DNA of 64,000 nt from Cupriavidus pauculus (lineage in GTDB: Bacteria > Pseudomonadota > Gammaproteobacteria > Burkholderiales > Burkholderiaceae): the NCBI RefSeq assembly GCF_008801835.1, contig NZ_VZOW01000005.1, positions 1-64,000 of the forward strand. Direction: 5' to 3'. A model generated the notes under the pieces. It worked only from the letters and a program-made list of their open reading frames with translations, made no database searches and was not told where the DNA came from. The position numbers and the translations under genes are program-made. Every line of letters starts with the position of its first letter. The first letter of the stretch is position 1. This document shows positions 44,559 to 54,598 of this stretch, in pieces.

Positions 44559-45335
44559 TTACTGCGACACCAGTTCCTGAGCCGTCGCGTTGCTGGTATT
44601 GCTTTGTGCCACCAGCACCTTGATCTTGTTCGGCACCACGGCGCCGAAGCCGTCGGCCGGGATCGTGGTGATCAGCCAGTCGGCGTTCTTGGAGATCGTC
44701 AGTGCGCCCGAATCGAAGATCACGGTCTTGGTGCCCGCAGTGGTGATACGCAGGCGATAGGTGCCGCCGTCCACATATTGCGAGTCCTGACCCGATGCGG
44801 GCACGGCGTTCTTGTACTGCACCGCAGCCATGTTCGGCGACACCGAGTTCAGGTCGACGGCCGGCGTGGTCAGGTACACGTCAACATTCTGCGCGTTGAT
44901 CGATGCGTTCAGGGTACGAACGCGCGCCGAAGTGTCGAGCAGGCCCTTGCCGTACGGATCGTCGATCTGCACGACGTCCGGCGTGGCGGTGCCCGGCAAT
45001 GCCACCACCGTGTACTTGTGGCCAGTGTGTGCGTCAACGGTGGTCGAGGCGACCTGCGTCGAGGTGCCGGCGAGGTTGAACGCGAACAGGTTGTTGCCGG
45101 TCGATACGTCGAAATAGCCCGATACGGTCTTGTACGGGATGTTCTGCAGCGAGGTCAGTGCGCCGTTCTGCAGTACATCCACGTTCGGGCCTGCCGTGAC
45201 TGCATGGATCACACGCACCGCCGGCTTGCTAATGCCGATGCGGTCATCGATGCCGTCGTCGCCTCCGCATGCAGCCAGGACTGCCGTGGTTGCCAGCGCC
45301 ATGCCCAGAATGATTTTTCGCTTAATTTGTGTCAT
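44559..45335 (-). CDS. DUF4397 domain-containing lipoprotein
   Basis: This 258-residue protein starts with a lipoprotein signal peptide with lipobox LAAC (KIILGMALATTAVLAACGGD). Two DUF4397-like beta-rich repeats follow, each opening with a sequence like AVRVIHAVTAGPNVDVLQNG or ARVRTLNASINAQNVDVYLT. Such proteins are surface or periplasmic and their function is not known. The start at 45335 is preceded by AAGAGGTG. It is probably its own transcription unit on the minus strand. Confidence 0.88.
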   Translation of the reverse strand: MTQIKRKIILGMALATTAVLAACGGDDGIDDRIGISKPAVRVIHAVTAGPNVDVLQNGALTSLQNIPYKTVSGYFDVSTGNNLFAFNLAGTSTQVASTTVDAHTGHKYTVVALPGTATPDVVQIDDPYGKGLLDTSARVRTLNASINAQNVDVYLTTPAVDLNSVSPNMAAVQYKNAVPASGQDSQYVDGGTYRLRITTAGTKTVIFDSGALTISKNADWLITTIPADGFGAVVPNKIKVLVAQSNTSNATAQELVSQ

Positions 45336-45779
45336 GGATTCACCTCTTGCCGTTTGGATCAGATAGTCAAGCGTGCGGAGCATGTCGGCACAACGATCCA
45401 TCCTCACGCCACCCGGCTGGCGGTGTGTGTGGTGGTGGCTGCTGCGTTGTGAGCGATGCGGGCCGCGCGGCGATCGCGATTTTGTTTGCGATGCTGGCAG
45501 TCATGCTGGATTGCACTTGCCTGATGCAAAGATAGGCAGGACGGGAAATCACAGACAGACGCGCGGCTCCGAAATCCCTGTCGGAAGATTCCCACAATTT
45601 GGTTGCAAACCTGACACACAGCCGTACAGGCGGCGCAGGTAGTCGATACAAAGGCGCGCGACCATCATGCTGCGCGTCCTGTCATGCATCGCCGCTTGAG
45701 AGCTGCGTGGAGGCCGATCTGGACGAGCCCGGCGCGCGTGTTTGCGGTAATTCCGCACGTCGCGCCGACGATGAAATAT
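45336..45779. other. Intergenic region between the DUF4397 gene and wspR
   Basis: About 444 bases with no supportable gene; short frames on both strands lack ribosome binding sites. It should carry the promoter of the DUF4397 gene and the 3' end of the wsp transcript. No clear terminator was found for the wsp operon. Confidence 0.45.
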
Positions 45780-46796
45780 CTACACCATTACCACCTGGTT
45801 GCGTCCACTGCGCTTGGCTTGGTAGAGACCGCTATCGGCAGCTTCCACCAGCGTGCTGGAATTTTCCTCGGTGTGCGGCACGATCACCGCGCCGCCAATG
45901 CTGACCGTGACCACGCCGCTGGTCGGCGAGCCGGCGTGTGCAATCCCGAGCGTCTCAATTGCGCGGCGGACCTTCTCGGCAAGCAGGCGTGCGCCGCCTG
46001 GCGACGTGGCAGGCAGGATCATCGAAAATTCCTCGCCGCCAAATCGCGCGGGGAGGTCGGCCGGGCGTGCGCAGTTCTCGCGGATCACCGTTGCCACGCG
46101 ACGCAGCACTTCGTCGCCTGCGACGTGCCCATAGTTGTCGTTGTACGCCTTGAACGCGTCGACATCGATCATCAGCAGTGCCAGTTGCGTCTGTTCACGG
46201 CAAGCGCGACGCCATTCCGCGCCGAGATATTCATCGAAGTACCGCCGGTTCGATAGCCCGGTCAGTCCATCGGAATTGGTCAGCCGCTGAAGTTCGAGAT
46301 TGGTTTCCAGCAGTTGCTGCTGGCTCTGGCGCAGCGCCCGATAGGCTTCGTCGCGCTGCAGCAGGTTCAGGTACGAGCGCGAGTGATAGCGGATCCGTGC
46401 CACCAGTTCGATCGTGTCGGGGAGCTTGACGAGATAGTCGTTGGCGCCGGCCGCGAACGCCATGCTTTTCATCGTAGGCTCTTCCTTGGTGGAAAGCACG
46501 ATGATCGGAATGTCGCGCGTACCAGGATTTTCTCGATACCGGCGCACCAGCGTCAGCCCATCGGTGCCCGGCATCACCAGATCCTGCAGGATCACCGTGG
46601 GCTGCGTGCGCTCGGCCACAGCCACCGCCTCCTCCGGCTGCGAGCAATAGTGAAAGTCGATATCGGTTTCGCTTGCCAGTGCGCGCCGGATGGCCTCGCC
46701 GATGATGGCCTGGTCATCTACCAGCAGCACCATGGCCATATATTCGTTCTTGCCCATCGCTTCGGTTGGATTCTTGATTTTTGGCATTGATGTCAT
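45780..46796 (-). CDS. wspR: Diguanylate cyclase response regulator WspR
   Basis: WspR is the output of the Wsp surface-sensing pathway and makes cyclic di-GMP from GTP when phosphorylated. The 338-residue protein has a receiver domain (acid pocket in LLVDDQAI, phospho-acceptor Asp72 in [11 protein letters not shown]) and a GGDEF domain. The active-site motif is GGEEF (253-257) and the product-inhibition I-site is RPAD (244-247), five residues upstream, so it should be active and feedback-controlled. The start at 46796 overlaps the wspF stop (ATGA). A longer open frame upstream is only wspF read in another frame. Confidence 0.94.
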   Translation of the reverse strand: MTSMPKIKNPTEAMGKNEYMAMVLLVDDQAIIGEAIRRALASETDIDFHYCSQPEEAVAVAERTQPTVILQDLVMPGTDGLTLVRRYRENPGTRDIPIIVLSTKEEPTMKSMAFAAGANDYLVKLPDTIELVARIRYHSRSYLNLLQRDEAYRALRQSQQQLLETNLELQRLTNSDGLTGLSNRRYFDEYLGAEWRRACREQTQLALLMIDVDAFKAYNDNYGHVAGDEVLRRVATVIRENCARPADLPARFGGEEFSMILPATSPGGARLLAEKVRRAIETLGIAHAGSPTSGVVTVSIGGAVIVPHTEENSSTLVEAADSGLYQAKRSGRNQVVMV

Positions 46797-47824
46797 CCCA
46801 CGTGCCGGTTGGCGTCCGGGCCGCCACATGCGCGGACCAGCCGCGGCGCAATGCGCGACAGCGGCAGAATCTCGCTGGCGGCGCCCAGCGCGGCCGCCGC
46901 CTTGGGCATGCCATAAACGGCGCTGGTGGCCTGATCCTGCGCGATGGTAAGAAAGCCGCGTTCGCGCATGGCATGCAGACCCTGCGCGCCGTCGCGTCCC
47001 ATGCCGGTGAGCAGCACGCCCACCGCTTCGCCGCGCCAGTGTTCCACCACGCTTTCGAAAAACACATCGATCGACGGGCGATAGAGGTAGTCGCCGAGCT
47101 TCTGCGTATAGGCCATGCGCGCCCCTGCAATCAACCGCAGATGATCGTTGGTGCCTGCCAGCAGCACCGTGCCGGCTTGCGGCACTTCGCCTGCCTGTGC
47201 GATGCGCACGTGCAGCGGGCATTGCGCATCGAGCCATTCGGCCATGCCCTGCGCGAATGCTTCGTCCACGTGCTGGACGGTGACCACGGCTGCCCCAAAA
47301 TTTGCCGGCAATGCGCCAAGCAGCGTGGCCAGTGCCGCCGGGCCGCCGGCGGAAGCGCCGATTGCTACCAGGCGCGGTGCCGCCGGCGCGGATTGCGCGG
47401 CAGCAACCGTGTGCGATGCCTGGGCGCGGCCACTGAGCAGGCGGCCGATATTGCGAATCTTGCGCAGCAGCGGCCCGGCCTCGAGCCGGCTGCTCGATTC
47501 GGTCAGCGTGGGCGTGTCGACCGCATCGATCGCGCCATGGCCCATGGCGTCGAACACCTGGTTGGCGTTGCGCCCAAGATCCATCGTCACGACCACGATC
47601 GCGCACGGTGTGGCGGCCATGATCCGGCGCGTGGCTTCCACCCCATCCATCACGGGCATCATCAGATCCATCAGGATCAGGTCCGGGGTCTGCCTGGCTG
47701 CCATCGCGACACCTTGCTGACCGTCGGCTGCGACCCATACGATTTCCAGCGCGGTGTCCAGCGCGATCGCGCGGCGCAGTGCGGCGACAGCCAATGGGGA
47801 GTCATTGACGATACCGATCTTCAT
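46793..47824 (-). CDS. wspF: CheB-like methylesterase WspF
   Basis: WspF demethylates the WspA receptor and so damps WspR output; loss of it gives high c-di-GMP in Pseudomonas. The 343-residue product has an N-terminal receiver (Asp53 in [11 protein letters not shown]) and a C-terminal methylesterase domain with catalytic Ser158 in [12 protein letters not shown] and a distal [10 protein letters not shown]. Both ends overlap neighbours by 4 bp. No truncation or frameshift is seen. Confidence 0.94.
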   Translation of the reverse strand: MKIGIVNDSPLAVAALRRAIALDTALEIVWVAADGQQGVAMAARQTPDLILMDLMMPVMDGVEATRRIMAATPCAIVVVTMDLGRNANQVFDAMGHGAIDAVDTPTLTESSSRLEAGPLLRKIRNIGRLLSGRAQASHTVAAAQSAPAAPRLVAIGASAGGPAALATLLGALPANFGAAVVTVQHVDEAFAQGMAEWLDAQCPLHVRIAQAGEVPQAGTVLLAGTNDHLRLIAGARMAYTQKLGDYLYRPSIDVFFESVVEHWRGEAVGVLLTGMGRDGAQGLHAMRERGFLTIAQDQATSAVYGMPKAAAALGAASEILPLSRIAPRLVRACGGPDANRHVG

Positions 47825-50190
47825 GTGCGGGCCTCGCCGATCAGGTCGTGCACTGCATCGAGCAGTGCGGTGTCGTGGAAACTTCCTTTCGCCAGATAAT
47901 AATCCGCCCCTGCCTGCATGCCGCGTTCGCGGTCCTGCTCGCGGTCCTGCTCGCGGTCCTTGTAGGACACGATCATCACCGGCAATTGCGCCAGCCGCGC
48001 ATCGGCCCGCATGCGCGTCACCAGGTCGATGCCATCCATGCGTGGCATGTCGACGTCGGTGATGACCAGGTCGAACGATTCGGCGCGCAGGACGTTCCAG
48101 CCATCCATGCCGTCGACGGCAACCGCGACCTCGTAGCCGCGGCTGGTCAGCAGCTTGCGCTCGAGTTCGCGCACCGTGAGCGAATCGTCGATCACCAGTA
48201 CTCGCTTGCGCGGCACGCTGGCCGCTTCGTTGCCGGCCTGGCGTACTCGCTCGATGCGTCCGTCGGCCACCAGCTTTTCCACCGAGCGCAGCAGGTCTTC
48301 GACATCGAAGATCAAAACGGGTGTGCCATCGTCTGTCAGGCTGCCCGCCGCGATGTCCTTGATCTTGCCGAGCACCTGCGCCAGCGGCTGCACCACCAGC
48401 ATGCGCTCGCCGAGCAGGCGGTCCACGGCGATACCGTAGACGCGATCCTGTTCGCCGATCACCACCACGGGTACGGCATCCCCTTCGCGAAGCGTTTCCG
48501 GACGTTGCAGCACCTGCGCGGCGCTTACCAGTCCGACCGGGCGCTGCTCATGCCTGAAGTGCTGCAGTTGTTCGGTCTGTTCGATGCTGTCGCGCGGCAC
48601 CGCGGCCGCGCGCAGTACATGTCCGAGCGGGAATGCATAGCATTCGCCCGACACTTCAACCAGCAGCGCGCGCACCACCGACAGCGTAAGCGGGAGTTCG
48701 AGATGGAAGTGCAGGCCGCTGCCCGGTTGTTGCGAGACCTTGAGGTTGCCGCGAACGGCGCGCACCATGTCCTGCACGGCATCGAGGCCAACGCCGCGAC
48801 CTGACACTTCGGAGACCGTTTCGCGCAGACTGAAGCCGGGCAGCAGCAGGAATTCGAGCAGTTCGGCCTGCGAAAGCCGTCCGACCGTGTCCGGTTGTGC
48901 CAGCCCGCGACGCACGATCGCGGCGCGCAGCGCATCCAGATCGACGCCCGCACCATCGTCGAAGATCTCGATCACAAGCCGCCCGGCGTTGTGGCGTGCA
49001 TGCAGCGAGACACGCCCTTCTGCGGGCTTGCCGGCCGCGCGGCGCACCTCGGGGCTCTCGATGCCATGGTCTACTGCGTTGCGCAGCAGATGCGCTAGTG
49101 GCGCATCCAGTTGCTCCAGGATGTCGCGATCCACCTGCGTGTGTTCGCCGGACAGCGCCAGATGCACACTCTTGCCAAGGCTTCGGCCCAGGTCGCGCAC
49201 CATGCGTGAATAACCGGTAATGCCGTCGGACAAAGGCCGCATGCGGCACGACAGTGCGGTGTCGTAGAGACGGCGCGACAGGCGACTGGCGCGATGATGG
49301 TACTGGTCGAAATCCTCCACGCGCGCGGAAAGCTGGCCGTGGCTTTTCTCTAGAACGTCGCGTGCTTGCGTCAGCGCCGCCCGTATGCGGGACGCGCTGC
49401 CGGGCACGTGGTCCGGCGAGGTGTCTGGCGCGTCAAGCAGTGCCTGGACGCCGTCCAGCGCCTGCAACGCGCGCATCTGCTGCCGCCGCGCCTGCTGCAG
49501 CGCGTCGCCGAACGGGGCAAGCCAGTGCGATTCCACCAGCGCTTCGCCCGCCATCGCCAGCAATCGATCGAGCCGGTCCGCGTTGACGCGCAGCATTCGT
49601 TCGCTTGCGTCAGGCGCCAATGCAGCGGCAGGACTCGCCGCGCCGATCCTGGCGTCGATTCGGGTCGCGGCGCCGGCATCGGCTGTAAGGTCAGCCTGGG
49701 CGCCGACCACGGCCGTGTCGCGCGCGCCAGCGACAGCAGGGTTATCGATGGGGCGCGCTTTCGGCAGCGCTGGGCCGCCCTTGCTGGCGAGCAGTTCGCG
49801 CATGGCCGTCAGCCATGCCTCGATGAGCGCCTTGCCGCCGGTCTCCGGCCAGTCGAGATTGCCGCCGGGTGGCTTGCCGATGCGTTGCAGCAGGTCGGTG
49901 CCTTGCAGCAGGACATCGATATGCGCGGGCGTGAGCGCCAGAGTGCCGCGCTGCGCCTCCACCAGGCAATCCTCCATCAAATGGGCCACGCCGACGCCGC
50001 TGTCGAGTCCGACGATGCGTGCCGCGCCCTTGAGCGAGTGGGCGGCGCGCATGCAGGCCTCGAGCTGGTCTGCGGCGGTCGGGTCGCGTTCAAGCGCCAG
50101 CAGCCCGGTATTGAGCACGTCCGCCTGTGCGTCCGCTTCGAGCGCGAACAGTTCCAGCAGCGACGCGTCGCGTAGTTGGTCCGGATTCAT
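47821..50190 (-). CDS. wspE: CheA-type hybrid histidine kinase WspE
   Basis: WspE phosphorylates WspR and WspF. The 789-residue product has an N-terminal Hpt domain (His51 in RAAHSLKGAARIVGL), a dimerisation and kinase region (HLLRNAVDHGIESPEVRRAA, GAGVDLDALRAAI), a CheW-like domain (LPLTLSVVRALLVEVSGECY) and a C-terminal receiver (Asp in LVITDVDMPRMDG). In the receiver a 12-bp sequence is tandemly repeated, giving a DREQDREQDRE stretch before AGADYYLAKGSF. The start overlaps the wspD stop and the stop overlaps the wspF start. Confidence 0.94.
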   Translation of the reverse strand: MNPDQLRDASLLELFALEADAQADVLNTGLLALERDPTAADQLEACMRAAHSLKGAARIVGLDSGVGVAHLMEDCLVEAQRGTLALTPAHIDVLLQGTDLLQRIGKPPGGNLDWPETGGKALIEAWLTAMRELLASKGGPALPKARPIDNPAVAGARDTAVVGAQADLTADAGAATRIDARIGAASPAAALAPDASERMLRVNADRLDRLLAMAGEALVESHWLAPFGDALQQARRQQMRALQALDGVQALLDAPDTSPDHVPGSASRIRAALTQARDVLEKSHGQLSARVEDFDQYHHRASRLSRRLYDTALSCRMRPLSDGITGYSRMVRDLGRSLGKSVHLALSGEHTQVDRDILEQLDAPLAHLLRNAVDHGIESPEVRRAAGKPAEGRVSLHARHNAGRLVIEIFDDGAGVDLDALRAAIVRRGLAQPDTVGRLSQAELLEFLLLPGFSLRETVSEVSGRGVGLDAVQDMVRAVRGNLKVSQQPGSGLHFHLELPLTLSVVRALLVEVSGECYAFPLGHVLRAAAVPRDSIEQTEQLQHFRHEQRPVGLVSAAQVLQRPETLREGDAVPVVVIGEQDRVYGIAVDRLLGERMLVVQPLAQVLGKIKDIAAGSLTDDGTPVLIFDVEDLLRSVEKLVADGRIERVRQAGNEAASVPRKRVLVIDDSLTVRELERKLLTSRGYEVAVAVDGMDGWNVLRAESFDLVITDVDMPRMDGIDLVTRMRADARLAQLPVMIVSYKDREQDREQDRERGMQAGADYYLAKGSFHDTALLDAVHDLIGEART
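47929..47960. repeat. 12-bp tandem repeat within wspE
   Basis: GCGGTCCTGCTC occurs twice in perfect tandem (47929-47952) with a partial third copy (47953-47960). It encodes repeated Asp-Arg-Glu-Gln units in the receiver domain of WspE. The unit is a multiple of three, so slippage would change length without breaking the frame. Confidence 0.85.
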
Positions 50191-50909
50191 GACAGGCTCC
50201 GCGCCAGGGCCTGGCGAAGGAGGTCGGCGTTGAGCAGGCCGATGCTACGAGCGTCATGCTCGAACAGCGCCTGCGTGTAGCGTGCCGACGCGCGTGCGAG
50301 CGTAGCGGGAAGCGGCAGCAGCGCGCCCGCCATGACCCGTTCCACGCCGGCCACTTCGGCCACCGGCAGCGCGATGGCGTCGCGTCCGTGCCCCAGGATC
50401 AGGAATCGCGCAGCGCGCTGGCTTGCGTCGTCGCCGGCTGACGTGCCGAACAGCAACCCAAGCGAAACGCACGTCAGCAGCGTGCCGCGCACGGCGGCCA
50501 CGCCGAGCAATGCCGCATGGCGTCGATGAGGCAGTGAATGTACCGGGGCGGGCGCCGTGATCTCGCCCAGTACCGCGGTAGGCAGAGCCAGCCATTCCTC
50601 GCCTACGCGGAATATCACCACCGATTGGCCTGCCCGCCGGTCGGCTTCCTCGGTCCCGGCGGGATTGTCGAGATCGACGGCAGTCAATGCGGCGTCTTCG
50701 TTATAGGCCAGGCTTCCGGCGGAAAGCGAGTCGAGCACCGTGACCGCAGCCTGGGCGTACACGGGGCAATTCCGGCATCGGACGTGCGTGGCCAGTTCCG
50801 GGCATGACCGATCGCCGCCGGTGCCGATGTGTCGCCAGCAGTCTTCGACAGTGCCAGCCGCCAGGCCGGGCAATGCATGGAGGGAGGATCGAACCAGTGG
50901 ATCAATCAT
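50187..50909 (-). CDS. wspD: CheW-like scaffold protein WspD
   Basis: WspD is one of two CheW-like adaptors that couple the WspA receptor to the WspE kinase. The 240-residue product has a C-terminal CheW domain (QSVVIFRVGEEWLALPTAVL, RRHAALLGVAAVRGTLLTCV). The N-terminal extension carries Cys24, Cys36, Cys45 and Cys48 (DCWRHIGTGGDRSCPEL, HVRCRNCPVY), a possible metal site. The gene overlaps wspC by 8 bp and wspE by 4 bp. Confidence 0.92.
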   Translation of the reverse strand: MIDPLVRSSLHALPGLAAGTVEDCWRHIGTGGDRSCPELATHVRCRNCPVYAQAAVTVLDSLSAGSLAYNEDAALTAVDLDNPAGTEEADRRAGQSVVIFRVGEEWLALPTAVLGEITAPAPVHSLPHRRHAALLGVAAVRGTLLTCVSLGLLFGTSAGDDASQRAARFLILGHGRDAIALPVAEVAGVERVMAGALLPLPATLARASARYTQALFEHDARSIGLLNADLLRQALARSLS

Positions 50910-52218
50910 GGCTTAGTCGGGCGTGACGTTGGGCGCGTTCGCGTAGACGATGCGCGCCGGCTGCATCCCCTTCGCTATCCAGCAATGCCGCCAGATGGTA
51001 CAGCGCTTCCTCGTGGCCGGGATCGAGGTACACGGCCTTGCGATAGGCAGCGTGCGCATCGGCCGTGCGGCCTGCCGCATCGTGCAGCACGCCGAGCAGG
51101 CACCAGCCGTTGGCCGATGATCCGTGCTGGGCCACGAACTCCAGGCATGCCGCGGTGGCCACCGCGAGGTCGCCGCGATCCGCTTGCGCGGCGATCGCAG
51201 CCAAGTCGGCGCCGTCGGCGGCAGCGGATGGGGAGGCCGGTGCGGGATGGGGCAGCGATGCGAGGCCGGTACGCGCCGTTGCACGTACGGCCGTGCGCGC
51301 CGGCCCGCGCGGTGCGGCTGGCGTGTGGGGCTTCGGCGTCGGCTCTAGCATGCGGGGCGGTGCGTGCGGTACGGGAGCGCATGGCGCCGCGCCAGCCGCT
51401 GCGGGCAACCGGTCCGATCCGGGATGAAAGGCAAAGGCGAGAGGCACGCCGGCGCTGGCAAGACCTTCCCGTGTCAGCAGGCTGGCTTCCGCGGGACCGA
51501 CGAAGATCATGCCATCAGGCGCTGCAAGGCGGCGCAGCGTCTGCACAGCGCGGCGTTGTGTATCGGGGTCGAAATAGATCAGCAGATTGCGGCAGAACAC
51601 GAAATGGTAGGGCGCCTCGCCCATCAGCAGACCCGGCGTGACGAGGTTGCCGGCAACCCATCGCACCCGCGATCGTATCTTTGCCGATAGCTGGAAGCCG
51701 CCGGCAGCTGGCGTGAAATAGCGGTCGCGAAAATCGAGCGGGGCGCCGCGAAACGCGTTGCTGCCATAGAAGCCGATGCGCGCGCGCTCCAGCGCCCGCG
51801 CGCTGATGTCCACGCCGTCGATACAAAAGCGCTCTGCCGGCACCCCCGCATCGAGCAATGCCATGGCGATCGAGTACGGTTCCTCGCCCGTGGAGCAGGG
51901 CACGCTCAGAATGCGCAACTGGCGTTTGCCTTCGCCAAACAGGCGCTGCGCCGCAAACCGGCCCAGTGCCAGCAAAGCCTCGCGATGCCGGAAAAACCAG
52001 GTCTCGGGCACCACGACCGCTTCGATAAGCGCCTGGAGTTCGTCCGGCACCGCATGCAGCATGTTCCAGTATTCGGCCGGATCCAGCGCGCCGACCGCCA
52101 CGCGCCGTTCTTCGACGGCACGGGCGATCACCGCCGGGCCCACCGACGCCGCATCGAGTCCGATGCGTTCCTTCAGCAGTGCTTCGATCGGTGTGGTGGG
52201 GTGAGGGTGGTCCGTCAT
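50902..52218 (-). CDS. wspC: CheR-like methyltransferase with TPR domain, WspC
   Basis: WspC methylates the WspA receptor using S-adenosylmethionine and opposes WspF. The 438-residue product has the CheR all-alpha and catalytic domains: ETWFFRHREALLAL, then ILSVPCSTGEEPYSIAMALL and DVSARALERARIG-like DISARALERARIGFYG, and VFCRNLLIYFD. A Pro/Ala-rich linker leads to a C-terminal TPR region (NGWCLLGVLHDAAGRTADAH, KAVYLDPGHEEALYHLAALL). This is the layout of Pseudomonas WspC. Confidence 0.93.
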   Translation of the reverse strand: MTDHPHPTTPIEALLKERIGLDAASVGPAVIARAVEERRVAVGALDPAEYWNMLHAVPDELQALIEAVVVPETWFFRHREALLALGRFAAQRLFGEGKRQLRILSVPCSTGEEPYSIAMALLDAGVPAERFCIDGVDISARALERARIGFYGSNAFRGAPLDFRDRYFTPAAGGFQLSAKIRSRVRWVAGNLVTPGLLMGEAPYHFVFCRNLLIYFDPDTQRRAVQTLRRLAAPDGMIFVGPAEASLLTREGLASAGVPLAFAFHPGSDRLPAAAGAAPCAPVPHAPPRMLEPTPKPHTPAAPRGPARTAVRATARTGLASLPHPAPASPSAAADGADLAAIAAQADRGDLAVATAACLEFVAQHGSSANGWCLLGVLHDAAGRTADAHAAYRKAVYLDPGHEEALYHLAALLDSEGDAAGAHRLRERAQRHARLSHD

Positions 52219-52688
52219 GCCGGGTCAACTTCCGGAAACAGCAGGGCATGCACGTCGTGCGGCAGCAATTCGGCAACGCGCACCCATTGCACCAGGCCTC
52301 GCGCGTCCTGGCGCACGGGGCCGAGATAACGCGATTCACCGGGATCGATGCCGGGATCGACGAAAGTGGTCGGATCGCAGCGCAGCGTATCGGTGGCGTA
52401 TTCAAGCCGCAGGCCCAGCAGATGCGGTGCGGCGTGCGCATCGCCGGGGCGCCGGTAATGCACCAGAACGGTACGTGTGCTGGTGCGCGGGCAGACGGGT
52501 ACGCCAGTGGCGCGTGCGCTCATGTCGATCACGGGCACCGGCCGGCCCCGTCGTGCCATCACGCCGCTGACCCATGCCGGTGTGCCCGGAATCTGCTTGA
52601 CGGGGCTCAGGGGCAGGACTTCGGCCACCTCGGCGCTATCGAGGGCGTAGAAGTCGGGGCCGATGCGGAACAGCAGATAGAGCGCCAT
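52215..52688 (-). CDS. wspB: CheW-like scaffold protein WspB
   Basis: This 157-residue adaptor is a single CheW domain (LYLLFRIGPDFYALDSAEVA, VSGVMARRGRPVPVIDMSAR). It should link WspA to WspE. The stop overlaps the wspC start (ATGA). The gene begins 17 bp after the wspA stop codon. Confidence 0.92.
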   Translation of the reverse strand: MALYLLFRIGPDFYALDSAEVAEVLPLSPVKQIPGTPAWVSGVMARRGRPVPVIDMSARATGVPVCPRTSTRTVLVHYRRPGDAHAAPHLLGLRLEYATDTLRCDPTTFVDPGIDPGESRYLGPVRQDARGLVQWVRVAELLPHDVHALLFPEVDPA

Positions 52689-52705
52689 GACAGGAGCGGG
52701 GCCGC

Positions 52706-54325
52706 TCAGACCTTGAATCGCGATACGCCGCTGCGCAGTTCGTTGGCAACCAGCGTCAGCTCGTCGATGGCCTGGCCGGACTGGCGCAGCGATTCCACCG
52801 TCTGCTGCGCCGCTTCGGACAACTGCATCAACGCCTGATTGATCTGCTCGGCGCCACCGGCCTGGGCCTGCATGCCTTCGTTGACCATCTGCACGCGCGG
52901 CGCCAGCGACTGCACCTGACCGATGATCTGGGAAAGCTGATCCCCCACCTGGGTGACCTCCGACATGCCGCGGCGCACCTCTTCCGAGAACTTGTCCATG
53001 CCCATCACGCCGGCGGCCACCGCGGACTGAATCTCGCGCACGATCTGCTCGATGTCGTAGGTGGCCACGGCGGTCTGGTCGGCCAGGCGACGGATTTCGG
53101 TGGCGACCACCGAAAAGCCTCGGCCGTATTCGCCTGCCTTTTCCGCCTCGATCGCGGCGTTCAGCGACAGCAGGTTGGTCTGGTCGGCCACGCGCGCGAT
53201 GGTGGTCACCACCTGGTTGATATTGCCGGCCTTCTCGTTGAGCGTGGCCAGCCGTGCGTTGACCGAACCCGCCGCCTCCATCACCAGATGCATGGTGCCC
53301 TCCATGCGCGACAAGCCTACCTGGCCTGTGCCGGCCAGGCCGGCGGTCTGCTCCGCGGCGTGCGAAACCTCGCTCATGGTGCGTACCAGATCGCGGGCGG
53401 TGGCCGAGATTTCGCGCGAGGTCGCGCCGATCTGGGTGGTCGTGGCCGCCGTTTCAGTGGCAGTGGCCTGCTGCTGTCGCGCCGTGGCGGCAATTTCGTT
53501 GACCGAGGTGGTGACCTGGATTGCCGAGCGCTGCGCCTGCCCGACCAGCGACGTCAGTTCGCCAGCCATCTGGTTGAAGCCCTGTTCCACGGCCTGAAAT
53601 TCGTCACCGCGATTCAGCGCCATGCGCTGGCGCAGGTCGCCGCCGCGCATGGTCGCCAGCAGTCCCACGATGTCGCGCATGGGCCGGTTGATGGCGCGCA
53701 TCAGCAGGAAGCCGCATACCGCGGCGGCCACCACGGCAATCGCCAGGGCGATTTCGATGCTGCTCTTGGCGGCCGACACCGAAGCCACGATGCCCGCGGC
53801 GGCACGGTCGTTGACGGCGGCGTTGTCGTCCACCAGCTCCTGCAGGGCCTTGCGCCCCTCCGCCCAGATTTCGTGTGCACTGCCGCGCAGCGCCGCTTCG
53901 GCCGTGGCGTTGTCTTTCCAGTGCGCCGCATCACGATAGGGCAGCGCCGCCTGTTGGTACCTTTCGCGAATTTCGACGAACACGCGGAGGCGCTGCCGGT
54001 CGTCTTCGCGCTGCACCGTCTCCTCGTACAGCTTCTGCAGCTTGTCGAGCCGACGTTCGGCGTCTTCGGCCTGTGCCTGCAGCCTGCCGCGCTGGGCGGC
54101 GTCCTGCGCCGTCACCGTCTGCCAGGCCAGCACATAGATCTCGCCCCACACGCCGCGCATGCCCGCGCTGTAGTTCAGGCCGGGCAGCGCATCGGTGCGC
54201 ATCACCGTCGTTTCGTGCTCGATGGCGGACAGCCTGTTGTAGGCAACGACGCCCATCAGCGTCATGACCAGCAGGACGAAGGTGAAACTTGCCAGGATGC
54301 GGGTGCGGATGGTCCAGTGGTTCAC
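52706..54325 (-). CDS. wspA: Methyl-accepting chemoreceptor WspA
   Basis: WspA is the membrane receptor that senses surface contact or envelope stress in the Wsp system. The 539-residue product has a first membrane helix (about 10-32, [20 protein letters not shown]), a periplasmic four-helix-bundle sensor with a highly charged helix, a second membrane helix (about 192-212), a HAMP domain and a long cytoplasmic signalling coil. The hairpin tip motif reads [20 protein letters not shown] and [20 protein letters not shown]. It is the first gene of the wsp operon. Confidence 0.94.
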   Translation of the reverse strand: MNHWTIRTRILASFTFVLLVMTLMGVVAYNRLSAIEHETTVMRTDALPGLNYSAGMRGVWGEIYVLAWQTVTAQDAAQRGRLQAQAEDAERRLDKLQKLYEETVQREDDRQRLRVFVEIRERYQQAALPYRDAAHWKDNATAEAALRGSAHEIWAEGRKALQELVDDNAAVNDRAAAGIVASVSAAKSSIEIALAIAVVAAAVCGFLLMRAINRPMRDIVGLLATMRGGDLRQRMALNRGDEFQAVEQGFNQMAGELTSLVGQAQRSAIQVTTSVNEIAATARQQQATATETAATTTQIGATSREISATARDLVRTMSEVSHAAEQTAGLAGTGQVGLSRMEGTMHLVMEAAGSVNARLATLNEKAGNINQVVTTIARVADQTNLLSLNAAIEAEKAGEYGRGFSVVATEIRRLADQTAVATYDIEQIVREIQSAVAAGVMGMDKFSEEVRRGMSEVTQVGDQLSQIIGQVQSLAPRVQMVNEGMQAQAGGAEQINQALMQLSEAAQQTVESLRQSGQAIDELTLVANELRSGVSRFKV

Positions 54326-54404
54326 GGTAGATGCGAGTCTCTCGTTGGCGGCCGCAGCGTGGTCGGGTCTGGCGTGGCCGGGATGCTGGCGGACATCGCC
54401 AGCA

Positions 54405-54431
54405 AAGGGATATCCCTTATTCGGATATCCC
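54405..54431. promoter_or_regulatory. Two adjacent palindromes in the wsp leader
   Basis: AAGGGATATCCCTT (54405-54418) is a perfect 14-bp palindrome. A second copy of its core, GGATATCC, lies at 54423-54430. Centres are 15 bp apart. The site lies 80-106 bp upstream of wspA. Tandem operator copies for a dimeric regulator are inferred. Confidence 0.5.
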
Positions 54432-54459
54432 TCGTTTGGGTGGTAGGCATTTGCGGCGT

Positions 54460-54488
54460 AGGGTACTTTAACGTCCGGGTCATTTCAA
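54460..54488 (-). promoter_or_regulatory. Candidate wsp operon promoter
   Basis: On the minus strand TTGAAA (54488-54483) and TACCCT (54465-54460) are 17 bp apart, a possible sigma70 promoter with a weak -10. It would place the tandem palindromes about 30-55 nt downstream of the -10 box. Confidence 0.33.
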
Positions 54489-54598
54489 CGGCACAAGGCC
54501 AGCCCCCGCGTTGCCGTTGCGCGGTTGATGCGCAAATCTGAAGCGCTTGCTTTTTTCAAGGTTTTCGTCACACTTGCCAAATAGCTTGAGCGGGAAAC

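Noticed and set aside
46797..47738. Extension of the wspR frame upstream, giving a 652-residue protein
   Set aside because: The added part is wspF read in another frame; the ATGA overlap at 46793-46796 gives a precise wspR start.
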